A stretch of DNA of 64,000 nt from Kuschelorhynchus macadamiae (GCA_030620095.1 JAUTXW010000108.1:310001-374000); one strand, 5' to 3'. Positions 39,600-52,532 are shown, numbered from the stretch's first letter. Numbers and translations are program-made. Notes: generated by a model not told the origin, from the sequence alone.

Positions 39600-41340
39600 G
39601 TTTTTCTTGGCTATGGCTCTTACACTCAGGGACGAAAACCTGGAGTGGGGCGTGTCATTTCAGAAAACCGTGTTTTTCGACCTTTCGGCGGTCATATTTC
39701 GAAAACTATTAGAGACATTGAATTGGATATGTTTGAGATTTGTATGAAACATTTTTCTGTACCACCTTTGATACCTAACCAAAAAAGTCAATTTCGATAA
39801 AACGATTTTCTGACGAAACTGGCTGGAACGATGGCTCTTTCGTTCTTACAGAACCCTATTGTTTTTGGTTGGGTTTCAATTTCGTTTGACGATTTTACGA
39901 ATTTTTTTCATTCGAAAAAAGGGTGTTTTGGGACGATTATATCTCAAAGTACGTGAGTCCCATTTAGGAGAACAAAAATATAAATACACCTCTGTCAAAA
40001 AATGGTGAAAAAGCAAACATTTTTAAGAAAAAATTATAAAAAATGAATTTAAAATACTTTTACTTTTTTCTTTTTTATAGAAAAAAATGTGCATCTGCTC
40101 AAAAAACTAGTTACGCCACCGGAAAGTGCTTAAAAATCTACACAAAATGGACTATTTATGAAGGATTCTGTATTATATACAGGGGGTGCACGAACGAGGT
40201 GAAGTTTGCATCAAAGTTCCCAAGAACGGGGACACTTCTTAACATCATCTTGCATTACAAGAAAATTAATATATCTAACCCCGTAGGGTATTTTTTTTAC
40301 GAAACAAGATATTTTTAGGTAGATCGTGACCTAATCTCGAGTTTATAACTTTAACGGTGAAATTACTGCAATTTTTTAAAGTTAATAATTTAAATTTGAA
40401 CTGTAACCTCATTTTCCCGCTTACTACAAATAGTAATCGAAATTATTTTCAGACCCGTGGATGAGCATTTATTTGGTTATAAAAAAGTTCTGATATTATA
40501 TTACTCTAACTACTCAGCAAGTGGGGGGGTGAAAAATCGATTTAAAGAAAAAACTGCACATATCGGTCAAAATTCGAGAGGTACCGATATACGACGTGAA
40601 ATGATAGGTGGTCTTACCTTAGGATGATAAAAAAATTACAGAGATATTTGACATGTCAGTTGTGATAGATGTATATAATAAATATTTCTCTGATATTTTT
40701 TATCGCTTCGGCTTATATTTGTGCATTTACGCTTTAAAGAGATAGATATTTTTGAGAAAAATTGATTTTTTTTTCAAATAAAAAAATAGGCGTTTGATCG
40801 GAAAACTGGTTACGGTGGCGGGAAGTGCTCAAAAAGATACATAAAATAGACGTTTTAGGAAGGGTCTTTGTTAACATACAGGGGTTGCAAATACTAGGTG
40901 AAGTTTGCACAAAAAAACTGTTTTTTTTTTCTTAACTTTTAAACTTCTTAAATTTTTTAAATGCGGTTTTCAAAATTCGATGTAACTTTTAGGGGAGTAA
41001 TTTATTTTGAAAAAACATTGTGACAGCTCTAAAAAAATTGTTTTTTTTCCTGTAACTTCTGAACTACTTAAAACTTTTATAGGGGCGTCATTTATTTGAA
41101 CATTTTTTTTTGACATCTGTCAAAAAAAAAATGTTTTTCCCCGTAATTCCATTTTCAAATACTGAGTTAAGGTCAAAAAAAATTATTTTCCTCATAACTT
41201 CTGAACTGCTTATAATTTTTAGATACGGATTTCACAGTTTCTTGTAACTTTTAATATCTTAATTTATTTAAGAGAAATAGTTTTGCAGCTGTTCGAAAAA
41301 ACGTCTAGTATGCCTAACTTTTAAACAGCCAAATTTTTTT
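39600..41340 (+). repeat. Direct and tandem repeat block
   Basis: Two diverged copies of one segment begin near 40083 and 40785 (CTAGTTACGCCACCGGAAAGTG versus CTGGTTACGGTGGCGGGAAGTG), with AGGTGAAGTTTGCA about 110 bp later in each, a period near 700 bp. From about 40905 to 41340 follow three to four diverged copies of a roughly 110-120-bp unit (TGTAACTTxTGAACTxCTTA...GACAGCTxTxxAAAAAA). No coding signal was seen. Confidence 0.65.
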
Positions 41341-41669
41341 AAATGAAATTTTTACAGATAAATGTATAGCGTATCTATTCATAACCGAATGAATCGGACT
41401 AACGGACGTTTGTTGACCAAAAATAGCCGTCAAGTTTATGATAATAGTAAAATAGGATCGAAAATAAGTGTGTATGACTAGACAACTAAGGTCACGCGCA
41501 TCACTAATAGTCCACAGGGACACCTGACATATTACTTGTTAACAAATCAAGAAAATTTTCATGTTGCACATCGATTCTTGGAATAAGAAAGATACCCACT
41601 TTTGTAGGCTGAAATGTCCTCTATAAATTGCTCTTCCGTACATTGCTAAGTATTGTAATCGTGGAAAAA

Positions 41670-41870
41670 TCACCTTACCAGGTTTTTACAAAATTTTCAT
41701 GTTTTAACGTCTCTAGATGTCAAAAAACATATTTCGTCGGTCAGTCTGTGGGTTTGTCTGTCCGTTAGTTCGCGACATTGGTAAAGAACGACTTATTCGT
41801 TTCTTTGACTGGCATCATAAGATAGCTTATCAAAAACTAAAATATATGAAGAATGTGAAAGTTATTTTGC
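41670..41870 (+). repeat. Head segment of the higher-order repeat
   Basis: Contains TCTCTAGATGTCAAAAAACA, CGTCGGTCAGTCTGTGGG and GTTCGCGACATTG, matching the head shared by 29.6, 47.1, 49.0 and 57.8 kb, without the following units. Confidence 0.65.
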
Positions 41871-42548
41871 TCTAGGTTCAACCGTTCAGGTGCTATGACG
41901 GCTCAAAGAAGCAAAAATGTCAATTTTCAAACATCAATATATCAAAAGAAGTTGAAGTTAAAAAACGCAATATCTTTGGTTAAGTCTCTTGTTTCTCATT
42001 CAATTATTTTTTGTTACGATTTTCGAATTCTCCGAGTTAAAATACATCGATTGGCTATTTTGAATTTCTTGAGAAATACGGGGGAAGTCAAAAAAAATCC
42101 GTTTTTCCTACTCAATGGAAGACCCTGCATTTCTAGCAATTAAGAGGCTGTCAAAGTTAATTTCAAGATTATAAGTTATGTCTAAATTATTTTAATTAAT
42201 TTCCTTCATATGTAACAAAGTTGCATTTAAAATACCCACGTATTAAAATTTCTCAAAATACAGTATATTTATATGTGTTACTAGTGCGGAACTAAATTGG
42301 GTCACGCTTCACTATTCATAATAAAAGAAAAGATTCATAACGCGGGAAGTTCCGAGAAGAAAATTTACCAACTTTTTTACTTTGTTCCTACTTGAAGTTA
42401 CAGGGTCTGAATTTTTTTTACGAAATTACGATTTTTTACGCCTGCGGAGAAACAATAAAGTAACACTAAATAGTATTTTTTTTGAAAATTTAATTTAAAT
42501 CCAGGATATGCGATAAATAAATTAACAGTCATTGAAAACAATGACATA
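41871..42548. other. Unassigned, with short dispersed repeat copy 2
   Basis: At 42268-42358 lies the second copy of the GAACTAAATTGGGTCAC repeat seen at 35036. The 41895-42143 ORF resembles nothing I know. The phrase GTATATTTATATGTGTTAC precedes copy 2 and matches the start of copy 1. Confidence 0.5.
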
Positions 42549-42550
42549 TA

Positions 42551-45469
42551 CCGGGTGAGTCAACGATTGAAAAAAGTAAATTTACGTCGAACAGGTACAA
42601 TTTGGAAACAAACTGTTTATACTATGGGATACATATGTAAATCGCGCTCTTTCTAAAAATATTTTGAATTATACGGGGTGCGTCAAAGAAGTAGGGCTAC
42701 TAAAAGTTGTATTTTTTTTAATGGGACACCCTATATTTGACTGGATTTTTAAATTCTACATAAAATTCTAACACTTTTTTGTATAACATGTTATATGGCT
42801 AAAATTGATACTTTCTTCAATATTTGGCTTTAAACGTAGAAAAATATAAATTTGATGCACATCTATGATTAGCAATATAACGCCTAGTTGTGCCACTAAA
42901 AATAAAATATTTTGCTTCTGCACAAAATAGGCATGAAATAAAGGACTACTTTTGTAATATTGAAGATATTAAATACAGGGTGTCCAAATTTAAATGCCCA
43001 ACTTTAACATATTTAAACCAATTTATTTCAGTTTATTTAAATGGAACCCCTGTACATTTTTATGTATTCTTTTTAAGCATAAAAAAGTCTACAACCTTTA
43101 TTACATATATTATATAGCTATCTTCAATAGTTTTCGAAATATTTTAAAACTCCCTTTTTTTGCGTAATTTAGAAAATTACCAACTCGATCAAAGTAGCCA
43201 TAGTAGCTGTCAGTAAAACAAAAGTATTTAATATAAGTACAATAGTTTATTATCTAACATTAATCCAATGAAAATTTAGATAATATAATAATTTGTTAAT
43301 AAAATTGCTACAATAATACAAATAACCTTAAGATTTTAACATCAGAATCTACAGCAAGCAAGACTACAAGAAAATATAAATATCATGCATTTCATATTAT
43401 ATTAAACCAAGAGTTACATGCTGAAGATTTTAAAATCCGTGTTAAGTTTTGTAACCCAATGATAAGGCGAGTAGGATCATTTCCGAACTTTTTAGGTAAT
43501 ATTATGTTTTTGGAATGAATCTTACATTCAAACCAAAGAATCCGTGAACTGGCATAATATCATAAATATTTAAAAATTGTGTTGAAAAAGGGGTCTACTC
43601 GTCTAGTTTGCAAATAAGTAAATACACTTCAATGAAGGAATACATTTCAATTTAGATAGTCGAAAACCTATATTAATAGGTACTAATTTTTAAATGTTGT
43701 ATAGAAAAAAACAATTATCAGACTAAAAACAATCGCTTTTAAAAGTTAATCAAATGTTTTCATAGTTATATTTTAAAAGATGCTCAAATGAACCTTTTAA
43801 TAATATTTTGCCTAACTTTAACTAGCATGTCTGGTGATATAGTGGCGTATACATCCCTGATTCGTTCCTGCATGTTCTCCCTTGCTGTAGTTGGTTGGGT
43901 GTAAACACGATCTTTAATAAACCCCACAAGAAAAAATCTAATGGAGTTATATCGCAAGATCTAGGTGGCCATTCGATAAAATCGCTACGACCAATCCATT
44001 TTTGATTAAAATTAGCGTCCAAAAATCCACGAACGTCCCGATGGTAATGAGCAGATGCACCGTCTTGCTGCAGCCACATGTCTCTTCTTTCTTCTGTGCT
44101 GAGTGGTCTGAGAAAAATAAGCAGCTCAACGTTCAAAAATCTAAATATCTTTGTCCATTAAGTGGTTCATTAAAAAAATACGGACCTATAACATGGTTTC
44201 CAATGATTCCACACCAAACATTTAATGACCAGTGATTTTGTTGTTGTACCTCTCGTACCCAGTGGGGACTTGTTATTGCATAATAATGCATATTATGCCT
44301 GTTTAGAGCTCCATTGCTTCTAAATGTAGCTTCATCGGAAAACATGATATTCGCTAAAAAGTCCGGATATGCTTCTATTCTATCATTAAGTTGCAAAAGC
44401 TAACACGCCTTTCAAAATCTTCATCGTGCAACTCTTGGTGTAATTCCATATGATATGGATGATATTTATATCTTGTTGTGGTCCTGCTTACTGTAGATTG
44501 TGATGTCTCAGTTAAACGAGCAATTTGTCGACTACTTAAACTGGGATTTTCTTCTATATGAAGTAGAATTTCCAACTCTTTATCTTGATTTGTAGCAATT
44601 TTATTGACAACTGTGCTCTTCGAATATGCCACATTGCCACTAGCATCAAATATCTCCATTACATTTTGAAAGGCTACTTTAGAAGGCGCGCGTCGATCCG
44701 GATATTTTGCTTTATATAGCCTTTTGGCCAGAAGGCAATTTTTTTTAGCTTCACCCAATATATAGACCATATCTATCATTTCATTTTGTGAAAAATTCAT
44801 TTTAAATTAGAAATACAATGCACTAACAACAACACGTTTTAGACATTTCATACATTTAGGCGCGAGTTACTACTTTGATTGATCGAGTTGTTGATTTTCT
44901 AAATTACGCAAAAAAAGGAAATTTGAAATTATTTCGAAAACTATTGAAGATAGGTATATAATATGTTTAATAAAAGTTGTATATTTTTTTATTCTTAACA
45001 AGACTAAATAAAAATATACAGCATGTTCCATTTAAAAAAACTGAAATAAATTGGTTTGAAAATGTTAAAGTTGGGTATTTAAATTTGGACACCCTGTATG
45101 TGATATCTTCAAGATTACAAAAGCAGTCTTTTATTCCATGCTTATTTTAAGCAGAACAAAATATTTGATTTTTAGTGGCACAACTATTATCAAATTTAAT
45201 TTTTTTTTTGTTTAAAGCTAAATATTTAGGAAAGTATCAATTTTAGCCATATAACATGTTATACAAAAAAGTGTTAGAATTTTATGCAGAATTTAAAAAT
45301 CAAGTCAAATATAGGGTGTCCCATTTAAAAATATACAACTTTTAGTTGCCCTACTTTTTTGACGCACCCCATATAATTTAAAATATTTACATACACAGCA
45401 TAAACAGTTTGTTTCCAGATTTTACCTGTCCGACGTAAATTTACTTTTTCCAATCGTTGACTCACCCTG
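42551..45469 (-). mobile_element. Concentric inverted-repeat unit with DD41D mariner core
   Basis: The outer ends are CCGGGTGAGTCAACGATTG at 42551 and its complement ending CAATCGTTGACTCACCCTG at 45469, each flanked by TA. The arms remain complementary inward for about 600-650 bp (42551-43198 and 44869-45469). Inside them are two more TA-flanked terminus-like motifs: CGGGGTGCGTCAAAG at 42674 with its partner near 45370, and CAGGGTGTCCAAATTTAAAT at 42976 with its partner ending at 45096. The inner 42976-45096 part contains the transposase. It can be read as a mariner inserted at the centre of a palindromic element, or as one element with very long composite termini. Confidence 0.88.
43800..44800 (-). 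pseudogene. DD41D mariner transposase, three frameshifts
   Basis: The N-terminus reads MNFSQNEMIDMVYILGEAKK and LYKAKYPDRRAPSKVAFQNV, a DUF4817-like domain. A second helix-turn-helix follows (NPSLSSRQIARLTETSQSTV), then DEDFERRVSFC. After a frameshift near 44390 come FLANIMFSDEATFRSNGALN (first Asp) and LNVWCGIIGNHVIGPYFFNE. After a second near 44140 comes MWLQQDGASAHYHRDVRGFL (second Asp). WPPRSCDITPLDFFLWGLLK has the third Asp exactly 41 residues later. A third frameshift follows GLLK. The true tail (ENMQERIRDVYATISPDMLV) is in another frame and ends at about 43797. All catalytic residues are preserved, and it looks like the youngest of the DD41D copies here. Confidence 0.9.
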
Positions 45470-45471
45470 TA

Positions 45472-46533
45472 CAAACCATTAAACATTTATATTTACTATT
45501 AAAAAATGTAAAAAATAGCAACATGGCGCTATTTTCGATTATTTAGGCGGAGACTGTATATATTGCGTTCACCACATTATCATAAAAAAAGTATTTGGAG
45601 ATTTTAATGACAATTAAACTCATTTTACCCACACAACTTGATTTATGAAGCCGGTTTCAAAATAATAAAGCCCGTGTCTGTTTAATGTGGTATATATGTA
45701 GATACTCAATATATAAGTGTCTTTTGTAATTAAGTAATTAAGAATTAGTTTGACGAATTCATAACGTAAAATTTTTAATGTGGAAGAAAATATTTTTTTT
45801 TACTTTATAGTCGGATCCATTTTTTTATAAATATGTTTGTACATTGTTGAAGTACTTGAGAATATTAAACTTGATATTTTAATTTTAAACATGAATGTCG
45901 TTCGTACCTTGTATTTTATAGGCACAACTTGTCGCCCCGCAGCGTATTATAAAAAATACTTTTTTCACCTTTTTTACTATAAATTTATTTTTTTAAGTCC
46001 ATGATGCCTTTTCATTAATAATTAAAATTGACATTTTAATCTTGAAATATTAATCTCGTCGGTACTTAAATAGATATTATAGTTTAAGTTAAAATGTTCA
46101 CCTTTTTATTATCATTATATTTTAATTCGTTGATGTCCTTAGGACAAAATTTAAGTTGACGTTTTAATATTAAAAAATGAACCTTGTCCGTTCTTGAATA
46201 AATAATAAATCTTAAGTTTTTTACCTTTTCGAACTCTCACTACTGACGAACTTGGTACTAACCCGGGGCGGATCCACCTAGCGGTGCCGATTGTTGATCT
46301 CAGTGGCGAACTTAAAATTATTTTTCCTATTTTCAGTTGTATTAAAAGCATTAGATTTTTTTTTTCAAAAATTATTAAGAAACCAGCTTAACAGAATGAA
46401 GCAATTTCTCATTTAGGTTTACAATTCTTCAAAATAGAATTTTGACTTACATCGTATTTCAATCTCATACCATTCTAGTTAGCTTAATGCTAGTTAACCT
46501 TAGTTTACAATTATTACAACAACAGTGTTATAA
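45472..46533. other. No recognisable feature
   Basis: AT-rich, with no coding or structural signal. A small GC-richer spot near 46230-46310 is unexplained. Confidence 0.4.
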
Positions 46534-47320
46534 TGGAATGCGGTCTTATCGTGCGGGTCCAAAGGTCACCAACATTATGAATCAAATCAGAAAACACAGT
46601 GAATACCAAAATGTTGTGTGATTCTTTTATCGAGCTATTAAATCTCGATGGGCTATTTACAAATATACAGGGAGAAAGAAAATAGTTATTATATTACGCA
46701 ATATTATTAAGATAGCCACTTAATATTATTTTATATATTAAATGCCGAGGGACTAAATAAGAAAATTCGCTAAATATGTATTTGGTTAAAATTTTTTGGT
46801 TGGCAAAGAAAACTTGTTTTTTTTTGTAATAACAAAAAAAACAAAAATACACAAAATGGCAAGCGACTTAATATTATAATGTTTATACAGCTACTTAATG
46901 AAAGTGAGATTTTTTATCAATCACCAAAAAGTATGAGCCCCGCTTGACCTAAAAATCTGACCACTTATACAGTGTCATTTATTTAAATGCGGGCCACCCC
47001 TGTGCAAAGAAAACTTGTTTTTTTTTTGTATTGTGATAACAAAAAAATTTTATTTTGCAAAAATATTACACACTTTTGTTAAAACCACAAGATAATTAGT
47101 TATTACTTCCCTCGTGAGATTTTTTCAGACCTTTACGTTTAAGGGTCCCTAGATGCCGGAATTCAAATCGCCAAGGGTTCTTTTGGCCTAGTCGGTATCA
47201 ATTTTCAGAAAGATCTTCACTGGCATGATCATATCTGTCTGTAGGTATGTCCGTCCGTCAGTCTGTCTGTTCGCGGCATAGCTTAAAAACTGCTTATCCG
47301 ATTTCTTCAAATTTCATTAA
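46534..47320 (+). repeat. Dispersed long repeat, copy 1
   Basis: Begins GAATGCGGTCTTATCGTGCG and is closely similar over about 780 bp to 57236-57975, including AAAGGTCACCAACATTATGA, a CGGGCCACCCCTGTGCAAAG phrase, TTACTTCCCTCGTGAGATTT and the head of the higher-order repeat at its right end. The copies differ by several indels. No ORF is conserved. The family is unknown; a non-autonomous element is likely. Confidence 0.8.
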
Positions 47321-47380
47321 AATTAATAGATTTGTGGAGGATAAAAGTCAAGGGATCATATAACAAACTTTAAAAAATCA

Positions 47381-49014
47381 TGACAAGTTGAAAAATCAAT
47401 TATTTTACTATTAGTCTTTTTAAAAATACAAACTTTCCTCTCAGATAAATGTTTTTTTCTTTAATTGTTGATTAAAATTTTATAACAATTTTTATTATTT
47501 CATTTAAGGACTTATTAATTTAATGTTAAAGAAAACAAAAATGTTAACGTTATTAAGTCGTTTAAATTGAAAAATTCGTATATTAAGTCGTTTAAAAATA
47601 AAAATTCGTATAGATCTACAATTAATAATAATCTCTGATAAAGACATTTTTTTTCTAATAGGTTAAAAATAGTGAAATTCTTCGAAAATGCAAAATGTGA
47701 TTTTGGCGAAACGTCAGGAAAACTGTTCTTTTCAAAACGACAGTAGAGAACGGATGTACACCCGGAATGAAAACATATTGTATTTTTCCATCCTTAAAGG
47801 ACTGAGAATCAAGACATCAGGCAAGTTGACTAATTTTACACAAAAATGAAGTGTGAAATAGAGATAAACTGATAAAATTTTGTCAATTCTATATAGAAAA
47901 ATAATAATAAAAAATTTCCTAAAATAAAGACCTCCTTTTTATGGATGAAAATAATAAATATCATAATTGATTTTTCTTTTTTAGATTATGTACAAAAAAA
48001 TAGGTATTAAAATAAAATTAATAACAAACAAAATCAAACTTGCTATCTTCTTAAATAACCGAGATACGTGGGGGTACAAAATATAAGAGATCACCCTGTA
48101 CGTGGTTTAGAGCATCCTTATTAAATATTTTCAACAATAATTAAAGTTGAATAACATTTTAAAAATCGATTGGAACCAATAATGAACAATAAGTTGGAAT
48201 AGTCCTATATAGGTTCTTATTATCGTAAGTTCCAGACTTGTTGCACAAAATTCCCAGCCACGCAAAAATTTTCCCACAGCATCATCATTAACAAACGACT
48301 TTTAATCGTAACGTTAAAAGGCGTAATCGCCATTTTCACCCTTTCCGACAATTAATTTTCCGACTTTAACCCTTTGGAGCCACTTGTTGCTCCAGAGAGA
48401 AAGACATGAAGGGGTGCTTCATTTGAAGCAGTTAATTAGAGACTTGACAAAGTATTGTTTGAGTTTAAAACGGCGCGAGAGGCCTATTAACAGATTTAAA
48501 CTTGGTATTTTGCTGTTTGACAAATTAAGCAGTGATTTCGGTAATTTGGGTTTAGAAGGGTTGAAAGCGAAGTCAAGAATGCGGGAGTTAAAGAGCGTTG
48601 ATAAGAATTTATTGTCTTTTTAGTGTCTTTTAGTTAGGGGGTGATTTACAGAAGGAGTATGAGCTTTTTGATAGTTAAGTAATTGATGCTACATATAGAT
48701 TTTGGTAATTATTTTTTTACACCGTCACCGATTTTGATGATTTTGTTTATAGGTGGATTTTGGGGTCCTGATCACAAATCTGAAGCCAATTTTTTTCGGT
48801 TTCGTTTCGTTTTTAAGCTACACATCTTCAAGGTTCATAAATTTCCAAACCCCATTTACATTTTTTTACATTTTTTTTCTTCTTTTTTATGAAAATTCGC
48901 TGGTTCTGTATAAAACTACTACAAACAATTATAAAAAGACGTAAAATTAACTTTATTTTTGTTTTTCTTGCTGCTTTTATTTAAAAAAAATGGAAACACA
49001 CAAAAAAATATTTT
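47381..49014. other. Unassigned
   Basis: At about 48095 ATCACCCTGTACG resembles a right-hand CAGGGTG-type terminus without partner. Around 48280-48660 composition is less AT-rich and a 79-codon ORF (48384-48623, LKQLIRDLTKYCLSLKRRER) is present. I cannot assign it and regard it as doubtful. Confidence 0.4.
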
Positions 49015-50420
49015 TAAAAAATCAGCCTCCGAGATTTTTCAAATTTTTACGTTCCAACATTCCTAGATGCCGAAAAAATGTTTTCTCGATTCCGTCGGTC
49101 GATTGACCTCAAATTTTGGTCAAAAAGTAAGGGTCGTATGGAAATAACCTGGCAAAATTTTGGTAAAAATCCAATATGACAAAACAAAATGACGGCAGAG
49201 TGAAATGTTAAAAAATTATTAGTAAAAAACTGCTTATTCAATTTGTCTCAAGAACGTATTACTTAGGAATCACTTAGTAAAATTTTGGTACGAATCCAAG
49301 ATGACGGAACAAAATGGCAGCTTAATAGATTATTTAAAAATGGCCTGACAAACTACTTAATAATTAACTGATTTCAAACTGTTTACCATAACCAATTTGT
49401 GGTATAGAGATTAAGCAACTGTTACACTAATTCAAAATGGCGGAATAAAATGGCAGCCATATAAAATGTTTATAATCTTGAAAAAAATCAACTTCTCTTA
49501 GGTTTTACATATCATCAGGTTTTAGATGCCAAAAAATGTATTTTATCAATTCCGTCGTTCCGCCTGTCGGTTTATCTGTTTGTCTGTCAGTTCGCGGTAT
49601 TGTGTAAAAACTACTTATCAGATTGACTTTAAATTTTAGTCAAAAATTAAGGGTTATATGGGTATGACCTGGTAATATTTTGGTAAAAATCTAATACGCC
49701 GGAACAAGATGGCACCCTAGTGAAAGGTTAAAAAAATTATTATTGAAAAAACTAATTATTTGATTTACCTTTAATTTGGCACAAAAATAAAGTTTTATGT
49801 AGGAATGAGCTGATAATATTTTGGTATGAATATAAGATAGCAAAGCAAAATGGCGGCCTAATAAAATATTTAAGAAATCAGCCTGAAAAAACTACGTCAA
49901 TTTAATATCAAATTTTGTACAAACACTAAGTGTGATATAGAGGTAAACTGGTAAAGTTGTGGTACCAATTCAAGATAACGGAACAAAATGGCGTCAAAAT
50001 ACAATTTTTATAAAGTCAACGTACAAAAAAATCTTTAAAATTGACTTTAAATTTTTCAGAAAGATATAATGTGATATAGGAATAAGCTGCTAAAATGTAT
50101 TCAAATTCAAGATAGAGAGCTTCTAAATAGAAGTTATTTTGCATGCAATACGCCTTTAAAAGTTTCCTAAAAACTTATATCATTATCAGCCACCTTTATT
50201 TATAGGCATATTGCTCGCACAGTAACTTTTGTTTACATGCAGTCTATCTTGAATATGAATAGACTTTATAAATTCAGCACGACGTAAGAAAATGGCGGTG
50301 TGTGTTAAATTTATTTTACATTATGCCCAAAAATCAAGGGTGGCATAGGTAGAAACTGGTAAAATATTGGTAGAAATCCAATATGATGGAACAAAATGGT
50401 GCCCAATAAAAATGTTTGAG
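49015..50420 (+). repeat. Higher-order repeat array, longest copy
   Basis: A head (TTCCTAGATGCCGAAAAAATG, TTCCGTCGGTCGATTGACC) near 49020 is followed by units with AATATGACAAAACAAAATGA and AAGATGACGGAACAAAATGG. A second head (TTCCGTCGTTCCGCCTGTCG, GTTCGCGGTATTG) lies near 49540, followed by at least four more units (GGAACAAGATGGC, AAGCAAAATGGCGGCC, GGAACAAAATGGCGTC and later variants). Head spacing of about 475 bp is close to that in the 29-kb array. Confidence 0.8.
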
Positions 50421-50729
50421 ATACAACTTTAAAGAGAAACGTTAATTGATACAAATTAATTATTGATACTTTTGTTACAGCAGGAACGAGAAGGCACTAG
50501 GTGGATTGGTTAGCACCAGATGAGACGCCGTAGACATCATCGTTAAAGCATTAACACAAAAACCAATCGCCATTGGCCCCCAAATTGACCAGACCGCGGC
50601 AATTAATCCTCCTCCTAAAATTTAGGTCTGCTTAACTAATCCCGAGTAAAATTAAAAACGCCACAACTGGACATTAGTGGCTTTGAACTGGATAAAATTG
50701 TTTGCTCCCCATTCTACAATTTTAGGGAG
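50421..50729. other. No recognisable feature
   Basis: Short, less AT-rich stretch (50500-50660) without a recognised gene. Confidence 0.35.
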
Positions 50730-51340
50730 GTCTTCGGTTAGAGATAAAGCCATTCATTTACGCCTATTATCAATATTGGAAACAGGTTTTTGGACACTGT
50801 ATATTGGAAAAAAGGGAATATCATCAGCATAGCTGCAAATAAAATTGCGGATACAAAAAGCAATTCAATGACATGTAGAAGGAATAGGATAGGTATCAAC
50901 ACTGAACCCTGTGAAATACCTGCTGCATTGTAAATCGGATAATGACCAGCAACCACTACAGAAACACTTCTGGTGAAAAGACAACTTGCCATCTAAGTAC
51001 AAAGTTTTGGAGGAAGACGATAGGCAGGAAGTTTGTTAAGAAGTGCGATATATCAAATTTAATAGATTGCTTTGGATATGTCGAGGGCAATAACTTAAGC
51101 TTCCTCCTGGAATTCGACTTGTTCCAGTTGTGAATTGCGAAGGTAAGAAAATATGCTGTAATCTCTAGTCGCGGAAGTCTTATGATCCTTTTCAAGGTAA
51201 TGTAAAAAAACAATTTTAATATACTTCTCCATTGCTCATAATTAAGGGTAAAGATATGGGTCTGTAGTGAGAAGAAAAGTTCTGAATCATTTTTCGGAAC
51301 CAGCAGATTTCCAGCCTTAAGGAAAAATGTCCTTGTCACA
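50730..51340 (-). pseudogene. Jockey-group LINE reverse transcriptase relic
   Basis: On the minus strand mixed frames read VIALDISKAI (motif A, degraded), FLTNFLPIVFLQNFVLRW, then MASCLFTRSVSVVVAGHYPI and NAAGISQGSVLIPILFLLHV, i.e. the motif preceding and including GxxQGSVLxPxLFLL (motif B). The remnant after motif B is shifted and the FADD box is degraded (SAILFAAMLMIFPFF). Only about 200 residues of the reverse transcriptase remain and several frameshifts are present. Confidence 0.7.
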
Positions 51341-51742
51341 GGACAGTTAAAAAAACTTGGTAAAAATAGGGTCCAGTTCAGATGTTCACTTTTTTAGGAC
51401 TATGACCGCATATCATCAAGGTCAGAGGACTTTTTAATGTTTTAAGAAAATGTCGAACATTTTTAATTCTGACCTTGAAGGAAAATTTCGTGCATATTAT
51501 AAGGAAAAAACGGTACTGATGGGAGGGGGAAATGGAGAGCAAGGATTAAAGTAGACATTGCGGCTACTTGTTTTGAAAAAATCTTTTTTTTTTTGCCTTA
51601 GACGTGGAGACAATTTCAGCACCAGAATTTAAGGGTGGAAAGGAACTTACTCAGGATTTTTGGTTAATATTTTTAACAAGCTACCAAAAAGATTCGCTAC
51701 TATTTTGTAAGAAATAACTTTGCCTTATAACGCATTTTTGGT
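51341..51742. other. No recognisable feature
   Basis: Nothing identified. The right edge abuts the inverted arm of the Penelope-like fragment. Confidence 0.35.
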
Positions 51743-51837
51743 TACATTACTTTTAGCTATATCTTTAATCCGATTCATTTCATTGTTGAAACGTTCTTTA
51801 CTTAATGGAAAATTGACCAACTTGTGTTGCCGTCAAC

Positions 51838-52532
51838 ACAAAATGGCAGCATTTCATTTTTTAACTCACAGGTTAGTCAATTTTCCATTAAATAAAGAAC
51901 GTTTCAACAATTAAATGAATCGGATTATAAATATAGCTAAAAGTAATGGATATAATGATAATTTTGTACATAAATTAGTAAATAGACATAAGCATATTAA
52001 AATGTTAAAAGATGCCACTACTCTTCACACATCTGAGGCTCCGAATAAGTTCATAGTAATCTCATATGATCCCAGATATACGAGAGGTCTAGAAAAAGTA
52101 TTTAAAAACGTAGATTTTAGAGAAGCCTACAAAATGGAGAACAGTTTGAAAAATCTTGGAAACCCCTAAAGACAAACTCGACTTGAAGGAAAGGAGTGTG
52201 AAATTAGCTGTAATGAGTGCGATCTAAAATATGTTGGACAAACTAAACGCTTCATAAACATTCGTCTCAAAGAACGCATGGCACATTTAAGATACGAAAG
52301 GACAGAAAAGTCAAGCGTTGCCCAACATGCTTTGGAAAACAATCAGCAAATGGGAATAAATAATTTTAAGTTGATTAAAAATGTATCTAATATTAGATTA
52401 TTGGATGCATCTGAGAGTATAGAAATAGTTAAATGTGGTAAGAAAGCACTAAATAAAGACATAGGGCCTATTTCCGATAGTCCCCTCTATCGTTTACTTG
52501 ACAACGGTGCAGTCGTGTGCAACCAAGTGTGA
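51838..52532 (+). pseudogene. Penelope-like C-terminal protein with GIY-YIG domain
   Basis: A frame beginning near 51838 reads AAFHFLTHRLVNFPLNKERF and stops at 51912-51914. It then continues MNRIINIAKSNGYNDNFVHK and LVNRHKHIKMLKDATTLHTS, the region between the reverse transcriptase and endonuclease. A frameshift near 52165 leads to CNECDLKYVGQTKRFINIRL and KERMAHLRYERTEKSSVAQH, which is the GIY-YIG endonuclease with the conserved YVGQTxR. It ends NGAVVCNQV. The reverse transcriptase is missing through truncation. Endonuclease residues (Tyr-Val-Gly, Arg, His) look preserved. Confidence 0.83.

Noticed and set aside
48384..48623. 79-codon ORF with LKQLIRDLTKYCLSLKRRER
   Set aside because: Coding-like composition but no family match and no splice context; mentioned only in the region note.
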